Notes: generated from the sequence alone by a model not told the origin. A DNA stretch of 64,000 bases from Promicromonospora sukumoe (GCF_014137995.1 NZ_JACGWV010000001.1:1798001-1862000), one strand, 5' to 3'. Shown: positions 40,743-49,646, counted from the first letter of the stretch. A program made the numbers and translations.

Positions 40743-41621
40743 CTACGGGTGGTTCGGCCTGCTCTGGGCCGGCGTGCGCAGCGGGTCGAAGGTGAGCACT
40801 CGCCCGTCCCGAGAGAGTTCGCCGTACAGCTCGGGGTCGGCGGGGCCGAGCGCCAGGTTTACCAAAGGCGCGGCCGCGTGTTCCGGAGTCGGTGCGTCCG
40901 CCACATCCCAGAACGCTTCGGACGTCGGCGTGTTCATCATGCCGGGGCACACCGCCGCGAGCAGGATCCCGCGAACCAGGTCGGCATCATGTCGTGCCTC
41001 GGCCAGTGCCCGAACCGCGGCGACCTGCCCGATCTTGGACGGGATGTTGATGAACCCGGGCCAGGGGCTACCCAGGACTTCTCCACTGACTACCTGATCT
41101 CGCCAGGCCGTGATGGCGTGGTCGACCTCGTTCAGCGTGTGCAGGTCGCGGAAGACGGGATGCAGGACCGGGGCGAGGTAGTCGAGCGTTCCCAGCGAGC
41201 TGGCCACGACGATCAGCCGCCCGTGGTCGCGCACGATCTGGCCGAACGCCCGCAGGACACGGGTGGTCGCGAGGTTGTTGACCTCCACGTACTCGCCGAC
41301 GACTGCGGAGGCATCGTCGTTCGGTCGAACGCGCATGACGGCGTTGTTGAAGACGATGTCCACGCCGCCATGGCGGTCCTGGAGCAGCGCCGCGACACGC
41401 TCGGCGCTGTCCGCTTCGGCGACGTCGAAGTGCTCCGGTACCACGGTCGCGCCGGGCGAGCCCGAGAAGGTACCTGCCAGTTCCTTGACCTTGGCGCCGT
41501 TCCTCCCCGTGAGGTAGACGACGTCGTGCGGCTCCAGGCGTCGAGCCAGTTCTCCGACGAGCGCTAGACCGAGGCCTTGTGTTGCTCCGGTGACGAGTGC
41601 CACGCGAGGGGTAGTGGTCAT
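40743..41621 (-). CDS. SDR-family protein with catalytic Tyr replaced by Asn
   Basis: A 292-residue carbonyl-reductase-like SDR: VALVTGATQGLGLALVGEL, HFDVAEADS, IVFNNAVMRV, VVASSLGTL. At the active YxxxK position it reads NIPSK, so the proton-donating tyrosine is asparagine while the lysine remains. The enzyme may be inactive, use another donor or act as a binding protein. ATG 41621 follows AAGGAGAG. Its gene is convergent with the TetR gene at 40731. Confidence 0.85.
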   Translation of the reverse strand: MTTTPRVALVTGATQGLGLALVGELARRLEPHDVVYLTGRNGAKVKELAGTFSGSPGATVVPEHFDVAEADSAERVAALLQDRHGGVDIVFNNAVMRVRPNDDASAVVGEYVEVNNLATTRVLRAFGQIVRDHGRLIVVASSLGTLDYLAPVLHPVFRDLHTLNEVDHAITAWRDQVVSGEVLGSPWPGFINIPSKIGQVAAVRALAEARHDADLVRGILLAAVCPGMMNTPTSEAFWDVADAPTPEHAAAPLVNLALGPADPELYGELSRDGRVLTFDPLRTPAQSRPNHP

Positions 41622-41712
41622 GGGAACTCTCCTTCTCCGGTCCGATAGGGGCGTTTCCACCCTGCGGCGAGTCCTGGACGCTGCGCTATACCTGGTGGTA
41701 GTTGCTCTTAAA

Positions 41713-41736
41713 CTGGTATAAGAGCCACCTGCTTCC
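41713..41736 (+). promoter_or_regulatory. Shared control element upstream of VOC gene
   Basis: CTGGTATAAG followed by AGCCACCTGCTTCC. A near-identical 24-bp element lies at 43031-43054 (minus strand) in the divergent region of the XRE/MmyB and MFS genes. The repeated sequence is likely a site of the XRE/MmyB regulator. Confidence 0.65.
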
Positions 41737-41776
41737 CGGGTACCAGCAACCTGGGCAAGTACCTACGGTCGAGGGC

Positions 41777-42133
41777 ATGACACAGATCATCGACACCGTG
41801 ATGTCGCGCATCGAGGTCACTGACCTCGATGCCGCGCTCCCCACCTACCGCACGCTCGCCGACACCGACGAGGTGCGCCGGCTGGAGTTCCCGCAGTTCC
41901 GCATGGCGATCGTCGGAACATTCATGCTGATCGAGGGCACACCCGAGCACCTTGCGCCGTTCCGCCGGGCTGCGACCCTCATGGCGTTGGACCACGACGC
42001 CGCAGTGGCTGCCTTCACCGCCGCGGGCGGGCAGGTGCTGGAGGCCGCAACGGCCTCGGCGGGCGGGACCCGCACAATCGTGGCGGACCGCGACGGGAAC
42101 CCGTTCGAGGTCTTCACGCCGCAAGGCGGATGA
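41777..42133 (+). CDS. VOC-family (glyoxalase-like) protein
   Basis: A 118-residue VOC protein: QIIDTVMSRIEVTDLDAALPTYR, FRMAIVGTFMLIEGTPEHL, TIVADRDGNPFEVFTPQ. Start ATG 41777 follows GAGGG; the frame extends upstream into the promoter region. It shares a 24-bp upstream element with the XRE/MFS region, so it is probably part of the same regulon. Confidence 0.82.
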   Translation: MTQIIDTVMSRIEVTDLDAALPTYRTLADTDEVRRLEFPQFRMAIVGTFMLIEGTPEHLAPFRRAATLMALDHDAAVAAFTAAGGQVLEAATASAGGTRTIVADRDGNPFEVFTPQGG

Positions 42134-42154
42134 GCGCCGATCAAGCCTGCGGTG

Positions 42155-43018
42155 TCAAACGGGCATCAGGTCGTGGGTGGCGCCGTAGGGGACGAATCGG
42201 GTGCTGAGCTTGTCCGCGGTCTCTTGGTCCGCGGGCAGGAACGCCAGCATCATGAGGTGGCTCTGCTCGGCGACGTCGAGCTTGACGTAGTCGAGCTGGA
42301 GCACCCCGAGCCGGTCGTGCCGTAGCTGCTTGCGTGCCGGTGTGAACCGGCGCGCCTGCTGCTCCTGCCAGAGCTCGGCGAACCGGGGGCTTTCCTGCAG
42401 AAGCGCGTCGCGCAACTCAACGCCTCGGGGATCCTTGGGGTACTGAGCGAGGTTGACCCGCAGTTGCCCGACGAGCTGGCGTGCCTCCGTTTCCCAGTCC
42501 ACGAACAGACCTCGCGACCGGTTCTGCGTGAACGTGAGCCACAGGACGTTCCGTTCCGCGACGGGGCGCTGTTCGTATCCACCCAGAAGTTCCGCGTACA
42601 TGTCGTTGCAGGCCAGGACATCCCACCAGGGATTGGTCACGTACGCCGGGTTCGGCTGCATGGTCTGCACCAGACGCCGGAGCGTGTCGCTGACCTGCAC
42701 GGGCTCGGGCACGGCCGGGGGAAGGGCGAGGCCGGCCAGCGTGAACAGCACCTCCCGGTCGTCCCTGCCCAGGCGCAGGGCCCGGGCGATCGCCTCGACA
42801 ACCTGCCGGCTGACGCCGATGTCCCGCGCCTGCTCGAGCCACGTGTACCAGGTGACGCTCACTCCGGACAACTGAGCAAGCTCCTCCCGGCGTAGACCCG
42901 GTGTGCGGCGACGCGGTCCCCGCGGCAGCCCGACCGTCGCCGGGTCGGTGGCCTCGCGGTGGGACCTCAGGAAGGCTGCGAGCTCTCGTCTCTGGATCAC
43001 GTCGGACAATCTCACCAC
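42155..43018 (-). CDS. XRE regulator with MmyB-like ligand-binding domain
   Basis: A 287-residue regulator. The helix-turn-helix region holds RRTPGLRREELAQLSGVSVTWYTWLEQARD, a hallmark of the MmyB group. The C-terminal part (PAYVTNPWWDVLACNDMYAEL...NVLWLTFT) is the PAS-like MmyB ligand domain that can bind fatty acids. GTG 43018 or 43015 starts it. It is divergent from the MFS gene with a shared 24-bp element between them. Confidence 0.9.
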   Translation of the reverse strand: MVRLSDVIQRRELAAFLRSHREATDPATVGLPRGPRRRTPGLRREELAQLSGVSVTWYTWLEQARDIGVSRQVVEAIARALRLGRDDREVLFTLAGLALPPAVPEPVQVSDTLRRLVQTMQPNPAYVTNPWWDVLACNDMYAELLGGYEQRPVAERNVLWLTFTQNRSRGLFVDWETEARQLVGQLRVNLAQYPKDPRGVELRDALLQESPRFAELWQEQQARRFTPARKQLRHDRLGVLQLDYVKLDVAEQSHLMMLAFLPADQETADKLSTRFVPYGATHDLMPV

Positions 43019-43030
43019 TCCTCGAACACC

Positions 43031-43054
43031 GGAACCAGGTGGTCCTTATACCAG
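43031..43054 (-). promoter_or_regulatory. Shared control element, second copy
   Basis: On the minus strand CTGGTATAAG followed by GACCACCTGGTTCC; only three of 24 positions differ from the copy at 41713. It begins 13 bp from the XRE gene start and 41 bp from the MFS start. Binding there would affect both. Confidence 0.65.
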
Positions 43055-43094
43055 CATAACTACCGTCTGTACCAGGCTGAGCATCCGGAACACC

Positions 43095-44375
43095 ATGCTG
43101 TTCATGACCACCAGAGCAGCAGTTACACCGACATCCACACCGACACCGACGCCCGCACCGGCACCGACGGCTTCGTCGGCGTCACCGCAGCGCGACCCCG
43201 CAGTGACGCCCCGGCCGGCCGATCGCTGGATCATCCCGGTCGCCCTGCTCGCGCTCGGCACCTTCGCCATCGGCACCGACTCATTCGTCCTAGCGGGCAT
43301 CCTTCCCGAGCTGGCCACCGGCCTGCGGATCTCCGAGGGCGCCGCCGGGCAGGTCGTTACCGCGTTCGCGATCACCTACGCGGTCGCCGCCCCGTTCCTC
43401 TCAGCCTTGACGCACCGGGTGCCGCGCAAGACCCTGATCACGGTCGGCCTGACCGTGTTCGTCCTGATGAACGCGGCCGGCGCTCTCGCTCCGAACTTCG
43501 CCGTCCTACTCGTCACACGCGTGCTGTGCGCCCTGGGCGCCGCGGCCTTCACACCGACCGCGAACGCCGTCTCGACCGTCTTGGCCGGGCCCGCCCGGCG
43601 CGGCAGGGCCCTGTCCATCACGCTGGGCGGGATCGCGCTCGGCACGGTCTTCGGCGTCCCCGTGGGCACCACGATCGGACAGCATCTCGGATGGCAGGCC
43701 AGCCTGGGTTTCGTCGCCGCCGTCGGTCTGATCGCCCTGGTCGCGCTCCTGGCGGTCCTGCCCCGCCTGCAGGGCGAGGCGACCGTGCCCATGCGCCACC
43801 GCTTCGCCGTGATGGGCGACCCGCGCGTGATCCTGGTCGTCCTGGTCACGGCGGTGGCCACCGGGGCCGGCATCCTCGTCTACACCTACATCGCCCCCAT
43901 CACGCAAGCCATCGCCGGCATCTCCGGCACCGCGCTGGCGACCGGCCTGCTCATCTGGGGCATCGGTGGGGCAATCGGCGCGTTCGGGTGCGGCTGGTTC
44001 ATCGACCGCATCGGTGCGGGCCTGACATCGGCCCTCGCCATCGCCCTGCTCGCGGCCGCCCTGACTGTCATCGCGTTCGCCGAGTCCCCAGCCCTGGTCA
44101 TAGCCGCCATGTTCTTCGGCGGGATCGGCAGCTGGGCGTTCGTCGCTCCCGACAACCACATGCTCACCGGCCTGCACCCCCAGATGGCGAGCGTGGTGAT
44201 CTCCTTCAACTCGACCGGCACCTACGTCGGCCAGGCCGTCGGCGCGGCCGCTGGCGGCGTCCTGCTGACCAGCGGGCTCGGCGCCACCACCACGGTGCTG
44301 ATCTCCGTCGCTGGGCTCGGCGTCGCGGTGATTCTCGCGTTGTTCGCGTGGCGGGCCACATGCCGCCCGGCCTGA
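43095..44375 (+). CDS. MFS transporter (DHA1-type drug or metabolite efflux)
   Basis: A 426-residue membrane protein with twelve predicted helices. Family features: FAIGTDSFVLAGILPELATGL in helix 1, RVPRKTLITVGL after helix 2, RGRALSITLGGIALGTVFGVPVGTTIG in the middle, and FIDRIGAGLTSALA in the second half. The N-terminus is a Thr/Pro-rich cytoplasmic tail. It is like the DHA1 exporters (AraJ/chloramphenicol-efflux type). ATG 43095 or 43104 starts it. Likely controlled by the divergent XRE/MmyB regulator. Confidence 0.9.
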   Translation: MLFMTTRAAVTPTSTPTPTPAPAPTASSASPQRDPAVTPRPADRWIIPVALLALGTFAIGTDSFVLAGILPELATGLRISEGAAGQVVTAFAITYAVAAPFLSALTHRVPRKTLITVGLTVFVLMNAAGALAPNFAVLLVTRVLCALGAAAFTPTANAVSTVLAGPARRGRALSITLGGIALGTVFGVPVGTTIGQHLGWQASLGFVAAVGLIALVALLAVLPRLQGEATVPMRHRFAVMGDPRVILVVLVTAVATGAGILVYTYIAPITQAIAGISGTALATGLLIWGIGGAIGAFGCGWFIDRIGAGLTSALAIALLAAALTVIAFAESPALVIAAMFFGGIGSWAFVAPDNHMLTGLHPQMASVVISFNSTGTYVGQAVGAAAGGVLLTSGLGATTTVLISVAGLGVAVILALFAWRATCRPA

Positions 44376-44431
44376 TCAGCCCCCTGGGGCCCCTGCGTGC
44401 GCCACCTGCCATGACGCTGCGCGCGCTGTCG

Positions 44432-44794
44432 TCAGCTGCTCATCGGCAGGTTCAGCACGTCGGCGCCGTCCCGGGCCCAGTCGTGCAAGGCGTTCAGCGC
44501 CGGCTCCAGTGCCCGGCCGAACGGTGTCAGCGAGTACTCGACGTGCGGCGGTACGACCGGCCGCGACCGGCGGCTGACCACCCCGTCTGCTTCCAGCGCA
44601 CGCAGCTGCTGGATCAGCATCTTCTGCGTCACGGCCGGGATCGCACGCTCCAGGTCGGAGAAGCGCCGCGGCTCTTGCACCAGCAGGTGGTGGATGATCA
44701 GCAGCTTCCACCGGCCCTCGATCACCCGCAGTGCCCGCTCGACCTGGTCGATCGTGCACGGCGGGACACTTACTTTTTTGTCGGTACTGGTCAC
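44432..44794 (-). CDS. HxlR-family regulator
   Basis: A 120-residue HxlR protein: CTIDQVERALRVIEGRWKLLIIHHLL, FSDLERAIPAVTQKMLIQQLRALEADGVVSRR and VEYSLTPFGRALEPAL. GTG 44794 is only 29 bp from the divergent SnoaL start, so the two promoters must overlap and one bound dimer would block both. Confidence 0.88.
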   Translation of the reverse strand: MTSTDKKVSVPPCTIDQVERALRVIEGRWKLLIIHHLLVQEPRRFSDLERAIPAVTQKMLIQQLRALEADGVVSRRSRPVVPPHVEYSLTPFGRALEPALNALHDWARDGADVLNLPMSS

Positions 44795-44823
44795 ATTGGG
44801 AGCGTAGATCTAGCGTCGAACGC

Positions 44824-45312
44824 ATGGCAACCATCACCGACGCGACCGACCCGGCCGCGCTCCAGTACGTCCTTGACCGCCTCGCGATCCAGGATCTGAT
44901 CGTGCAGTACGCGCTCGGCCAGGACCTCCACGATAACGGCGACGACCAGGTCCAGGAGCAGTGGGACGTGGTCTTCGCCCCGGACGCCCACCTCGACTAC
45001 CGCGCGGGCGGCGCGGCGCCCGACCTCGACTACACGACCCTCATCCAGACCATGCGCGGCCCGGGCGGGACCATGGCCGGGCTGGACAACTGGCAGCACC
45101 TGCAGGGAATCGCCGCCGTCGACATCGACGGCGACATCGCCACCGCCCGGACCCAGCATCTACACACCCACACCGGCACCACGGACGGCAAGGACTGGAA
45201 CCCCATGCAGACCGGGTTCTTCGTCGACCGGCTCGAACGCCGCCCCGAGGGATGGCGCATCGTGCACCGCACGCTGGAGATCCTCTGGATGCAGACCTTC
45301 CCGACTGTGTGA
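44824..45312 (+). CDS. SnoaL-like (NTF2-fold) protein
   Basis: A 162-residue SnoaL_4-type protein: DRLAIQDLIVQYALGQDLHD, VVFAPDAHLDYRAGG, GNWQHL-type middle (LDNWQHLQGIAAVDIDGD) and RRPEGWRIVHRTLEILWMQ. Such proteins include dehydratases and isomerases of ring-hydroxylation pathways. Start ATG 44824. Divergent from the HxlR gene, its likely repressor. Confidence 0.83.
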   Translation: MATITDATDPAALQYVLDRLAIQDLIVQYALGQDLHDNGDDQVQEQWDVVFAPDAHLDYRAGGAAPDLDYTTLIQTMRGPGGTMAGLDNWQHLQGIAAVDIDGDIATARTQHLHTHTGTTDGKDWNPMQTGFFVDRLERRPEGWRIVHRTLEILWMQTFPTV

Positions 45313-45435
45313 GCCCTGCGTGGGGCCCCGCCTGGAGCCTCACGACCGTGACCTCACGATGGTGAACTCGCCATCAGGCGTCAGCGGCGGCTCCACCTGC
45401 GGCGGGCCCGGGCCGGCACCCCGAGCCCGCCGACA

Positions 45436-46017
45436 TCACGTGCGGCGCGCCTGACGGCCCGCGTCCGTGAGCGTGCCGTCGATGACGACATCGAGCCACG
45501 GGTGCCGTGGTGACCGGCGGCGCAGCTGGTCGGGCAACGCGGCCACGACCGTCATGAGCTCGTCCGGGTCAATGCCCCCGCGGACCAGGCCCTCGCGCTG
45601 CACCGCCGCAACGATCGCGGCGAACGAGCGCTTCAGCGGCTCACAGGCCACCGCCAGGGCGGACGCGTCATCACCGAGCGATTCCATCAGTACTGCCCGC
45701 AGCCCGCGATACGGCGCGGGCATGCGGTCGAACTCGCCCAGCCACGCCACGTATGCCTCCAGATGCGAACGCGTCGAGAGCAGCCGGTCGGCCTCGCCCG
45801 CCAGGCCGTCGAACGTCGAGCTCAGCAGCGCCGCGAGCAGATGGTCCCGAGTGGGGAAGTGGCGGTACAGGGTCCCCTTGCCCAGCCCGGCGGCCCGCGC
45901 GACGTCCTCGAACACCATCTCGGCGCCCCGGGCCTCGAACTGCTCCCGCGCAGTCCCCAGCAGCCGTTCGAAGTTGCGCACGGCGTCCGCGCGCGGGCGC
46001 TTCTCCGCTGTCGCCAC
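45436..46017 (-). CDS. TetR-family regulator
   Basis: A 193-residue TetR protein: FEDVARAAGLGKGTLYRHFPTRDHLL (helix-turn-helix, residues about 36-62) and a SBD-like C-terminal part (AVACEPLKRSFAAIVAAVQREGLV). GTG 46017 follows GGGAGG. Divergent from the frameshifted SDR gene with two palindromic sites between. Confidence 0.88.
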   Translation of the reverse strand: MATAEKRPRADAVRNFERLLGTAREQFEARGAEMVFEDVARAAGLGKGTLYRHFPTRDHLLAALLSSTFDGLAGEADRLLSTRSHLEAYVAWLGEFDRMPAPYRGLRAVLMESLGDDASALAVACEPLKRSFAAIVAAVQREGLVRGGIDPDELMTVVAALPDQLRRRSPRHPWLDVVIDGTLTDAGRQARRT

Positions 46018-46032
46018 GATGCCTCCCTTGAT

Positions 46033-46087
46033 ATTCGGACGGTGCGTCCGTATCGCAGCCTATTGAATACGGACGCGACGTCCGGTT
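46033..46087. promoter_or_regulatory. Two palindromic TetR operators
   Basis: CGGACG-GTG-CGTCCG (46036-46050, flanked by ATT/TAT) and CGGACG-CGA-CGTCCG (46070-46084, preceded by ATA) are spaced 34 bp apart between the TetR gene and the SDR gene. Confidence 0.8.
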
Positions 46088-46104
46088 AGAGAGTGGAGGG
46101 AACC

Positions 46105-46882
46105 ATGTCGAAGCAACTGCAGGGCAAGACGGCTCTGGTCACCGGCTCGACGAGCAACATCGGGGCGGCCATCGCCGAACGGTTCGCGGCCGAAGGGGCG
46201 CGCGTGGTCGTCTCGGGCCGGTCGAAGGACCGCGGCGACGCGGTCGTGGACCGGATCGTGCGGGCCGGGGGCGAGGCCGTCTTCGTCGCCGCGGACCTGG
46301 ACGGCAGCAAGGCGGCGTCGGAGGCTCTGGCGCGCGAGGCGACCGCAGCGCTCGGCGGACGTCTCGACGTCCTGGTGAACAACGCCGGGCTTTTCCCCGG
46401 GGGGCCCACGGCGACGATCACCGAGGAGACCGTCGACCTGGTGTACGCGGTCAACGTGAAGGCACCGTTCTTCCTCGTCGCCGCACTGGCACCGGCCATG
46501 GTCGAACGCGGGGACGGGGCGATCATCAACATGGCGTCCTGGGGTGCCCGGCTAGGTGTCCCGGGCTCGGCGCTGTACACGTCGTCCAAGGGTGCGATCG
46601 AGACTCTGACCCGCTCCTGGGCGGCCGAGTTCGGCCCCCTCCGGCGTGACCGTGAACGCGATCTCACCCGGCGTCATCCGCGAGACGCAGCCGGACCCCG
46701 ACGAGCGTGGCGAGACGCTGATGTGGGGCACACCCGCCGGCGCGAGCGGGCGGCCGGCGGCGATCGCCGCCGCAGCGGTCTATCTCGCCAGCGACGAGGC
46801 ACGCTTCGTGCACGGATCGGTGTTCGACATCGACGGCGGCCGCTCCGGCGTCGCGGTCCGCGGCCCGCGTCCCACCGCCTGA
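46105..46882 (+). pseudogene. SDR-family oxidoreductase with a one-base frameshift
   Basis: The first frame gives TGSTSNIGAAIAERF, LVNNAGLFPGG, NMASWGARLG and active YTSSK, then runs off after WAAEFGP. The second frame continues SGVTVNAISPGVIRETQ to GSVFDIDGGRSGV. Removing one C from the run of five at 46635-46639 restores a single 258-residue SDR. It is either a natural frameshift or a sequencing error in a C-run. GTGGAGGGA precedes ATG 46105. It is under the two TetR operators. Confidence 0.85.
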
Positions 46883-46908
46883 ACCCATCGCCCACACCTG
46901 AACCCACT

Positions 46909-46940
46909 GCTGCCCGCCACCCAGATGGGCGGCGGGCAGC
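46909..46940. terminator. Bidirectional terminator hairpin
   Basis: GCTGCCCGCC / GGCGGGCAGC, a 10-bp stem between the convergent SDR and EthD genes. Confidence 0.75.
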
Positions 46941-46957
46941 GGGGCACGGCGGGGACC

Positions 46958-47308
46958 TTAGGCCGGGGTGAGCGAGCGTTCGACGCGCATCCTGTGGATG
47001 CCCGCGGTGGTGGGGCGCATGTACCGCTCGCGTGCCGCGTGGGCGGCCCGGTAGGCGTCGGTGTCCCGGGCGGCACGCATGCCGTCCTCGGAGACGAAGG
47101 TGATCTGCACGACGGCGTCGATCGGGTCCTCGCTGCCGTCGTTGGCCATGTCGGTGACGTAGTGCTGCGTGTAGGAGACGACCTGCGGCATCCGGGTGTA
47201 TGTCGGCCCGTACTCGTGCTCCATGAAGTGCCGGAAGTCGGCGGTGGAGACGTCCGCGGGCTTGCGGATCACGGTGATGAGCGACAGCTCGGGCTGGTTC
47301 TCAGGCAT
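46958..47308 (-). CDS. EthD-domain protein
   Basis: A 116-residue EthD-type protein: LSLITVIRKPADVSTADFRHFMEHEYGPTY, VVSYTQHYVTDMAND and DAVVQITFVSEDGM. Single-domain length fits the family. AGGAG within the end of the upstream gene precedes ATG 47308, and the genes overlap by 8 bp. It probably works with the cysteine hydrolase. Confidence 0.83.
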   Translation of the reverse strand: MPENQPELSLITVIRKPADVSTADFRHFMEHEYGPTYTRMPQVVSYTQHYVTDMANDGSEDPIDAVVQITFVSEDGMRAARDTDAYRAAHAARERYMRPTTAGIHRMRVERSLTPA

Positions 47309-47966
47309 GTGCTCCTGCTTCCAGGCGGATCCGGTCGATGATCTGCTCGGTGGGGGCGAGCTCGACGCCGATGCCGCTCAGTTGGGCGCGTCCCTGCCCG
47401 TCCAGGCCGGAGATCCCGTCGTCGGCCACGACGATCTGGTAGTCACGTTCGCTGGCCTGGTAGATCGATGTGCGCGGGCAGTTGGGGAAGTTCGCGCCGG
47501 CGAACACGATGGTCTCCACCTCGTCCCGCCGTAGTCGCTGGTCGAGGTCGGTGGCGAAGAACGCGCCCCACCGCGGCTTGTAGAGGATGATCTCCCGGTC
47601 GCCGACCTGCTGAGCGTGGCCGGCCAGGAGCTCGTCGTCGTCCAGATCAGGGTCGTGCGGGACGAGCCCCGGGGCCAGGAGCCGCCCCGGCGTCCCGGGC
47701 CTTAACAGCGGCGTCGGCCCCGAGACCAGAGCACGGCGCACCGGCTCGGCGTTGGTCCCGTCGGCCCGGTAGAGCCGCACGACATGGACGATCGGTTGCC
47801 CGGCCGTGCGGAAGGCGGCCGCCAGGTCGCAGATAGTGGGCACCGCTGCACTCGTGCCCGGGATCTCCAACGGCGCTCCGTCGAGAGTGTCGCGCTGCAC
47901 GTCAATCGTGACCAGCGCCGTCCGACGCAGGCCCAGCGAGGGGTCAGAGGTGTTCATCTGGCCCAT
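47301..47966 (-). CDS. Cysteine hydrolase (isochorismatase-like)
   Basis: A 221-residue protein with the family's triad: Asp in LVTIDVQRD, Lys in LYKPRWGAFF and Cys in GANFPNCPRTSIYQASERDYQIVVADD. It hydrolyses an amide, carbamate or enol-ether substrate, as isochorismatases and nicotinamidases do. ATG 47966 or 47957 starts it. Divergent from the TetR gene at 48097, with strong operators between, and overlapping the EthD gene downstream. Confidence 0.86.
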   Translation of the reverse strand: MGQMNTSDPSLGLRRTALVTIDVQRDTLDGAPLEIPGTSAAVPTICDLAAAFRTAGQPIVHVVRLYRADGTNAEPVRRALVSGPTPLLRPGTPGRLLAPGLVPHDPDLDDDELLAGHAQQVGDREIILYKPRWGAFFATDLDQRLRRDEVETIVFAGANFPNCPRTSIYQASERDYQIVVADDGISGLDGQGRAQLSGIGVELAPTEQIIDRIRLEAGAHA

Positions 47967-48056
47967 GGTGGCACCCGCCGGGCGGCGTCTGGCGCGCCGT
48001 GCCTGGTGCTGTTCGTACCAGGCTGGCACCAGGCCTTGCCCTCGCTCTTCAATGGT

Positions 48057-48086
48057 CGTAACGTTCGTTACGTAACGATCGTTACG
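48057..48086. promoter_or_regulatory. Two overlapping perfect TetR operators
   Basis: CGTAACG-TT-CGTTACG (48057-48072) and CGTAACG-AT-CGTTACG (48071-48086) share two bases and are both perfect palindromes. They lie just before the TetR start and between divergent genes, 91 bp from the cysteine hydrolase. Confidence 0.88.
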
Positions 48087-48096
48087 AGGGAGTGGA

Positions 48097-48699
48097 ATGC
48101 GAACAGAACCAGATGCCCAGACGGCCCAACGCCTGTCGGTCGCGGTGTGGGACGTGATGGCGCAGCGCGGGATCGAAGGCGCCTCGGTCCGCGCCGTCGC
48201 GGACGCGGCCGGGTGCACGACCGGGCTGATCATGCACCACTTCGGCTCACGGGCGGCGATGCTCGTCCATGCCCGCCGGCTGCTGTTCGGCAGGACGACC
48301 AAGCGGGCCAACGCGGCCGAGGCGGCCGAGGCCGAACCGGTCACTCGCCTGACCGCGGTGCTCGAAGGCGCGTTGCCGCTGGACGAGGAACGCGCTGCGG
48401 AGATCCGCGTCTGGCTGGGCTTCGCTGCCGCAGCCGTCGCTGATCCCGAGCTCGCGGCGGTTCACGTGGCCGGAAACCGTGACTGGGTCGGGCGGATCAC
48501 CCGGCTCCTGGCGGCGTGCGCACCAGGCGTCGGCGACGAGCACCGTCTGAGGGCCGGGGCGATTCGCCTGGTCGCGCTGACCGACGGCCTGCCGACGCTG
48601 TCGATCCTCGACCCGCAGACCTACGACAAGGACACGCAGATCGCAGCGCTGCGCGACGCGATCGACGGTGTCGTGCGCGACCTCAAGGAGAGCCGATGA
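48097..48699 (+). CDS. TetR-family regulator
   Basis: A 200-residue TetR protein: MAQRGIEGASVRAVADAAGCTTGLIMHHFGSRAAML carries the helix-turn-helix. The C-terminal part resembles the BetI/PfmR-type domain (RVWLGFAAAAVADPELAAVH). The stop overlaps the EutB-like start (ATGA), so the regulator and the two catabolic-type enzymes form one operon under the tandem operators. Confidence 0.88.
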   Translation: MRTEPDAQTAQRLSVAVWDVMAQRGIEGASVRAVADAAGCTTGLIMHHFGSRAAMLVHARRLLFGRTTKRANAAEAAEAEPVTRLTAVLEGALPLDEERAAEIRVWLGFAAAAVADPELAAVHVAGNRDWVGRITRLLAACAPGVGDEHRLRAGAIRLVALTDGLPTLSILDPQTYDKDTQIAALRDAIDGVVRDLKESR

Positions 48700-49646
48700 C
48701 TACGCCAGGCAGCACGGAATGGGACCGTCGGATCGCCGACGCCGCCGTCGTCGTAGGCGGCCACCTGGCGCCGACGCCGCTCGTGCCGATCACGCTGGAC
48801 GGCTTCGCGGCACCGACATACCTCAAGCTCGAGACGCTGCAGCCGACCGGCTCGTTCAAGGTCCGCGGCGCGCTGGCCGCGGTCGCTGCCTCGGCCGCCG
48901 ACGGGCGCCGCGTCGTCACAGCCTCCGCGGGCAACCACGGGCTCGGTATCGCCTATGCCGCGACCCGGATGGGTGCTCGGGCTACTGTCGTCGTCCCGCA
49001 GACCGCGTCACCGGCGAAGGTCGAAGCCCTGCGCCGCTTCGACATCGACCTACGGCTCATCGGCGACGGCTACGACGGGGCCGAGAGCGCCGCGCAGAAG
49101 ATCGCCTACGAGGACGGCGCGCGGTACATCTCGGCGTACACCGACCCGGACGTGATTGCCGGGCAGGCCACCGTCGTGCGTGAGATCGCTGACGCGCTTC
49201 CCGGTCCTGCCCAGATCGTGGTACCGGTCGGCGGTGGCGGACTGGTTTCCGGGACGGTGCTCGGTGTGCCCGATCGTTACCGGGTCCTGGGCGTCGAGTC
49301 GGCGGCATCTCTCGCTGTGTCCGCCTCGATGGCGGCCGGCCGCATCGTCCAGGTGCCCGTCGGTTCGACCATCGCCGACGGCCTCGCCGGAAACATCGCG
49401 CCCGACACGCTCGCCCCGTCGATTCTCACAGCCGCAGGCGTGGACGTCATCGCGGCCGACGAACTCGCGATCGAACGAGCCGTCACAGCTCTTGCAATCG
49501 ACCACGGAATTGTCTGCGAGGGATCGGGTGCTGTCGGCATCGCTGCCGCCATGAACGCGCTGATGCCGACGGACCTGCCCACCGTCTTCGTCATCACCGG
49601 GCGCAACATCACCGGTCCTCGCCTCGCCGCACTGCTGGTGCCATGA
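48696..49646 (+). CDS. PLP-dependent threonine dehydratase-like protein (EutB-like)
   Basis: A 316-residue fold-type II PLP enzyme. The Schiff-base lysine is in TGSFKVRGAL, followed by SAGNHGLGIAYA; the PLP-phosphate loop is VGGGGLVSG and the end motif is CEGSGAVGIAA. It is shorter than IlvA and lacks a regulatory domain. The pairing with a cyclodeaminase-like gene (4-bp overlap) resembles EutB-EutC of ectoine/hydroxyectoine use, and Ser/Thr/hydroxyaspartate dehydratases are alternatives. No other ectoine genes are in the window. Confidence 0.85.
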   Translation: MTTPGSTEWDRRIADAAVVVGGHLAPTPLVPITLDGFAAPTYLKLETLQPTGSFKVRGALAAVAASAADGRRVVTASAGNHGLGIAYAATRMGARATVVVPQTASPAKVEALRRFDIDLRLIGDGYDGAESAAQKIAYEDGARYISAYTDPDVIAGQATVVREIADALPGPAQIVVPVGGGGLVSGTVLGVPDRYRVLGVESAASLAVSASMAAGRIVQVPVGSTIADGLAGNIAPDTLAPSILTAAGVDVIAADELAIERAVTALAIDHGIVCEGSGAVGIAAAMNALMPTDLPTVFVITGRNITGPRLAALLVP

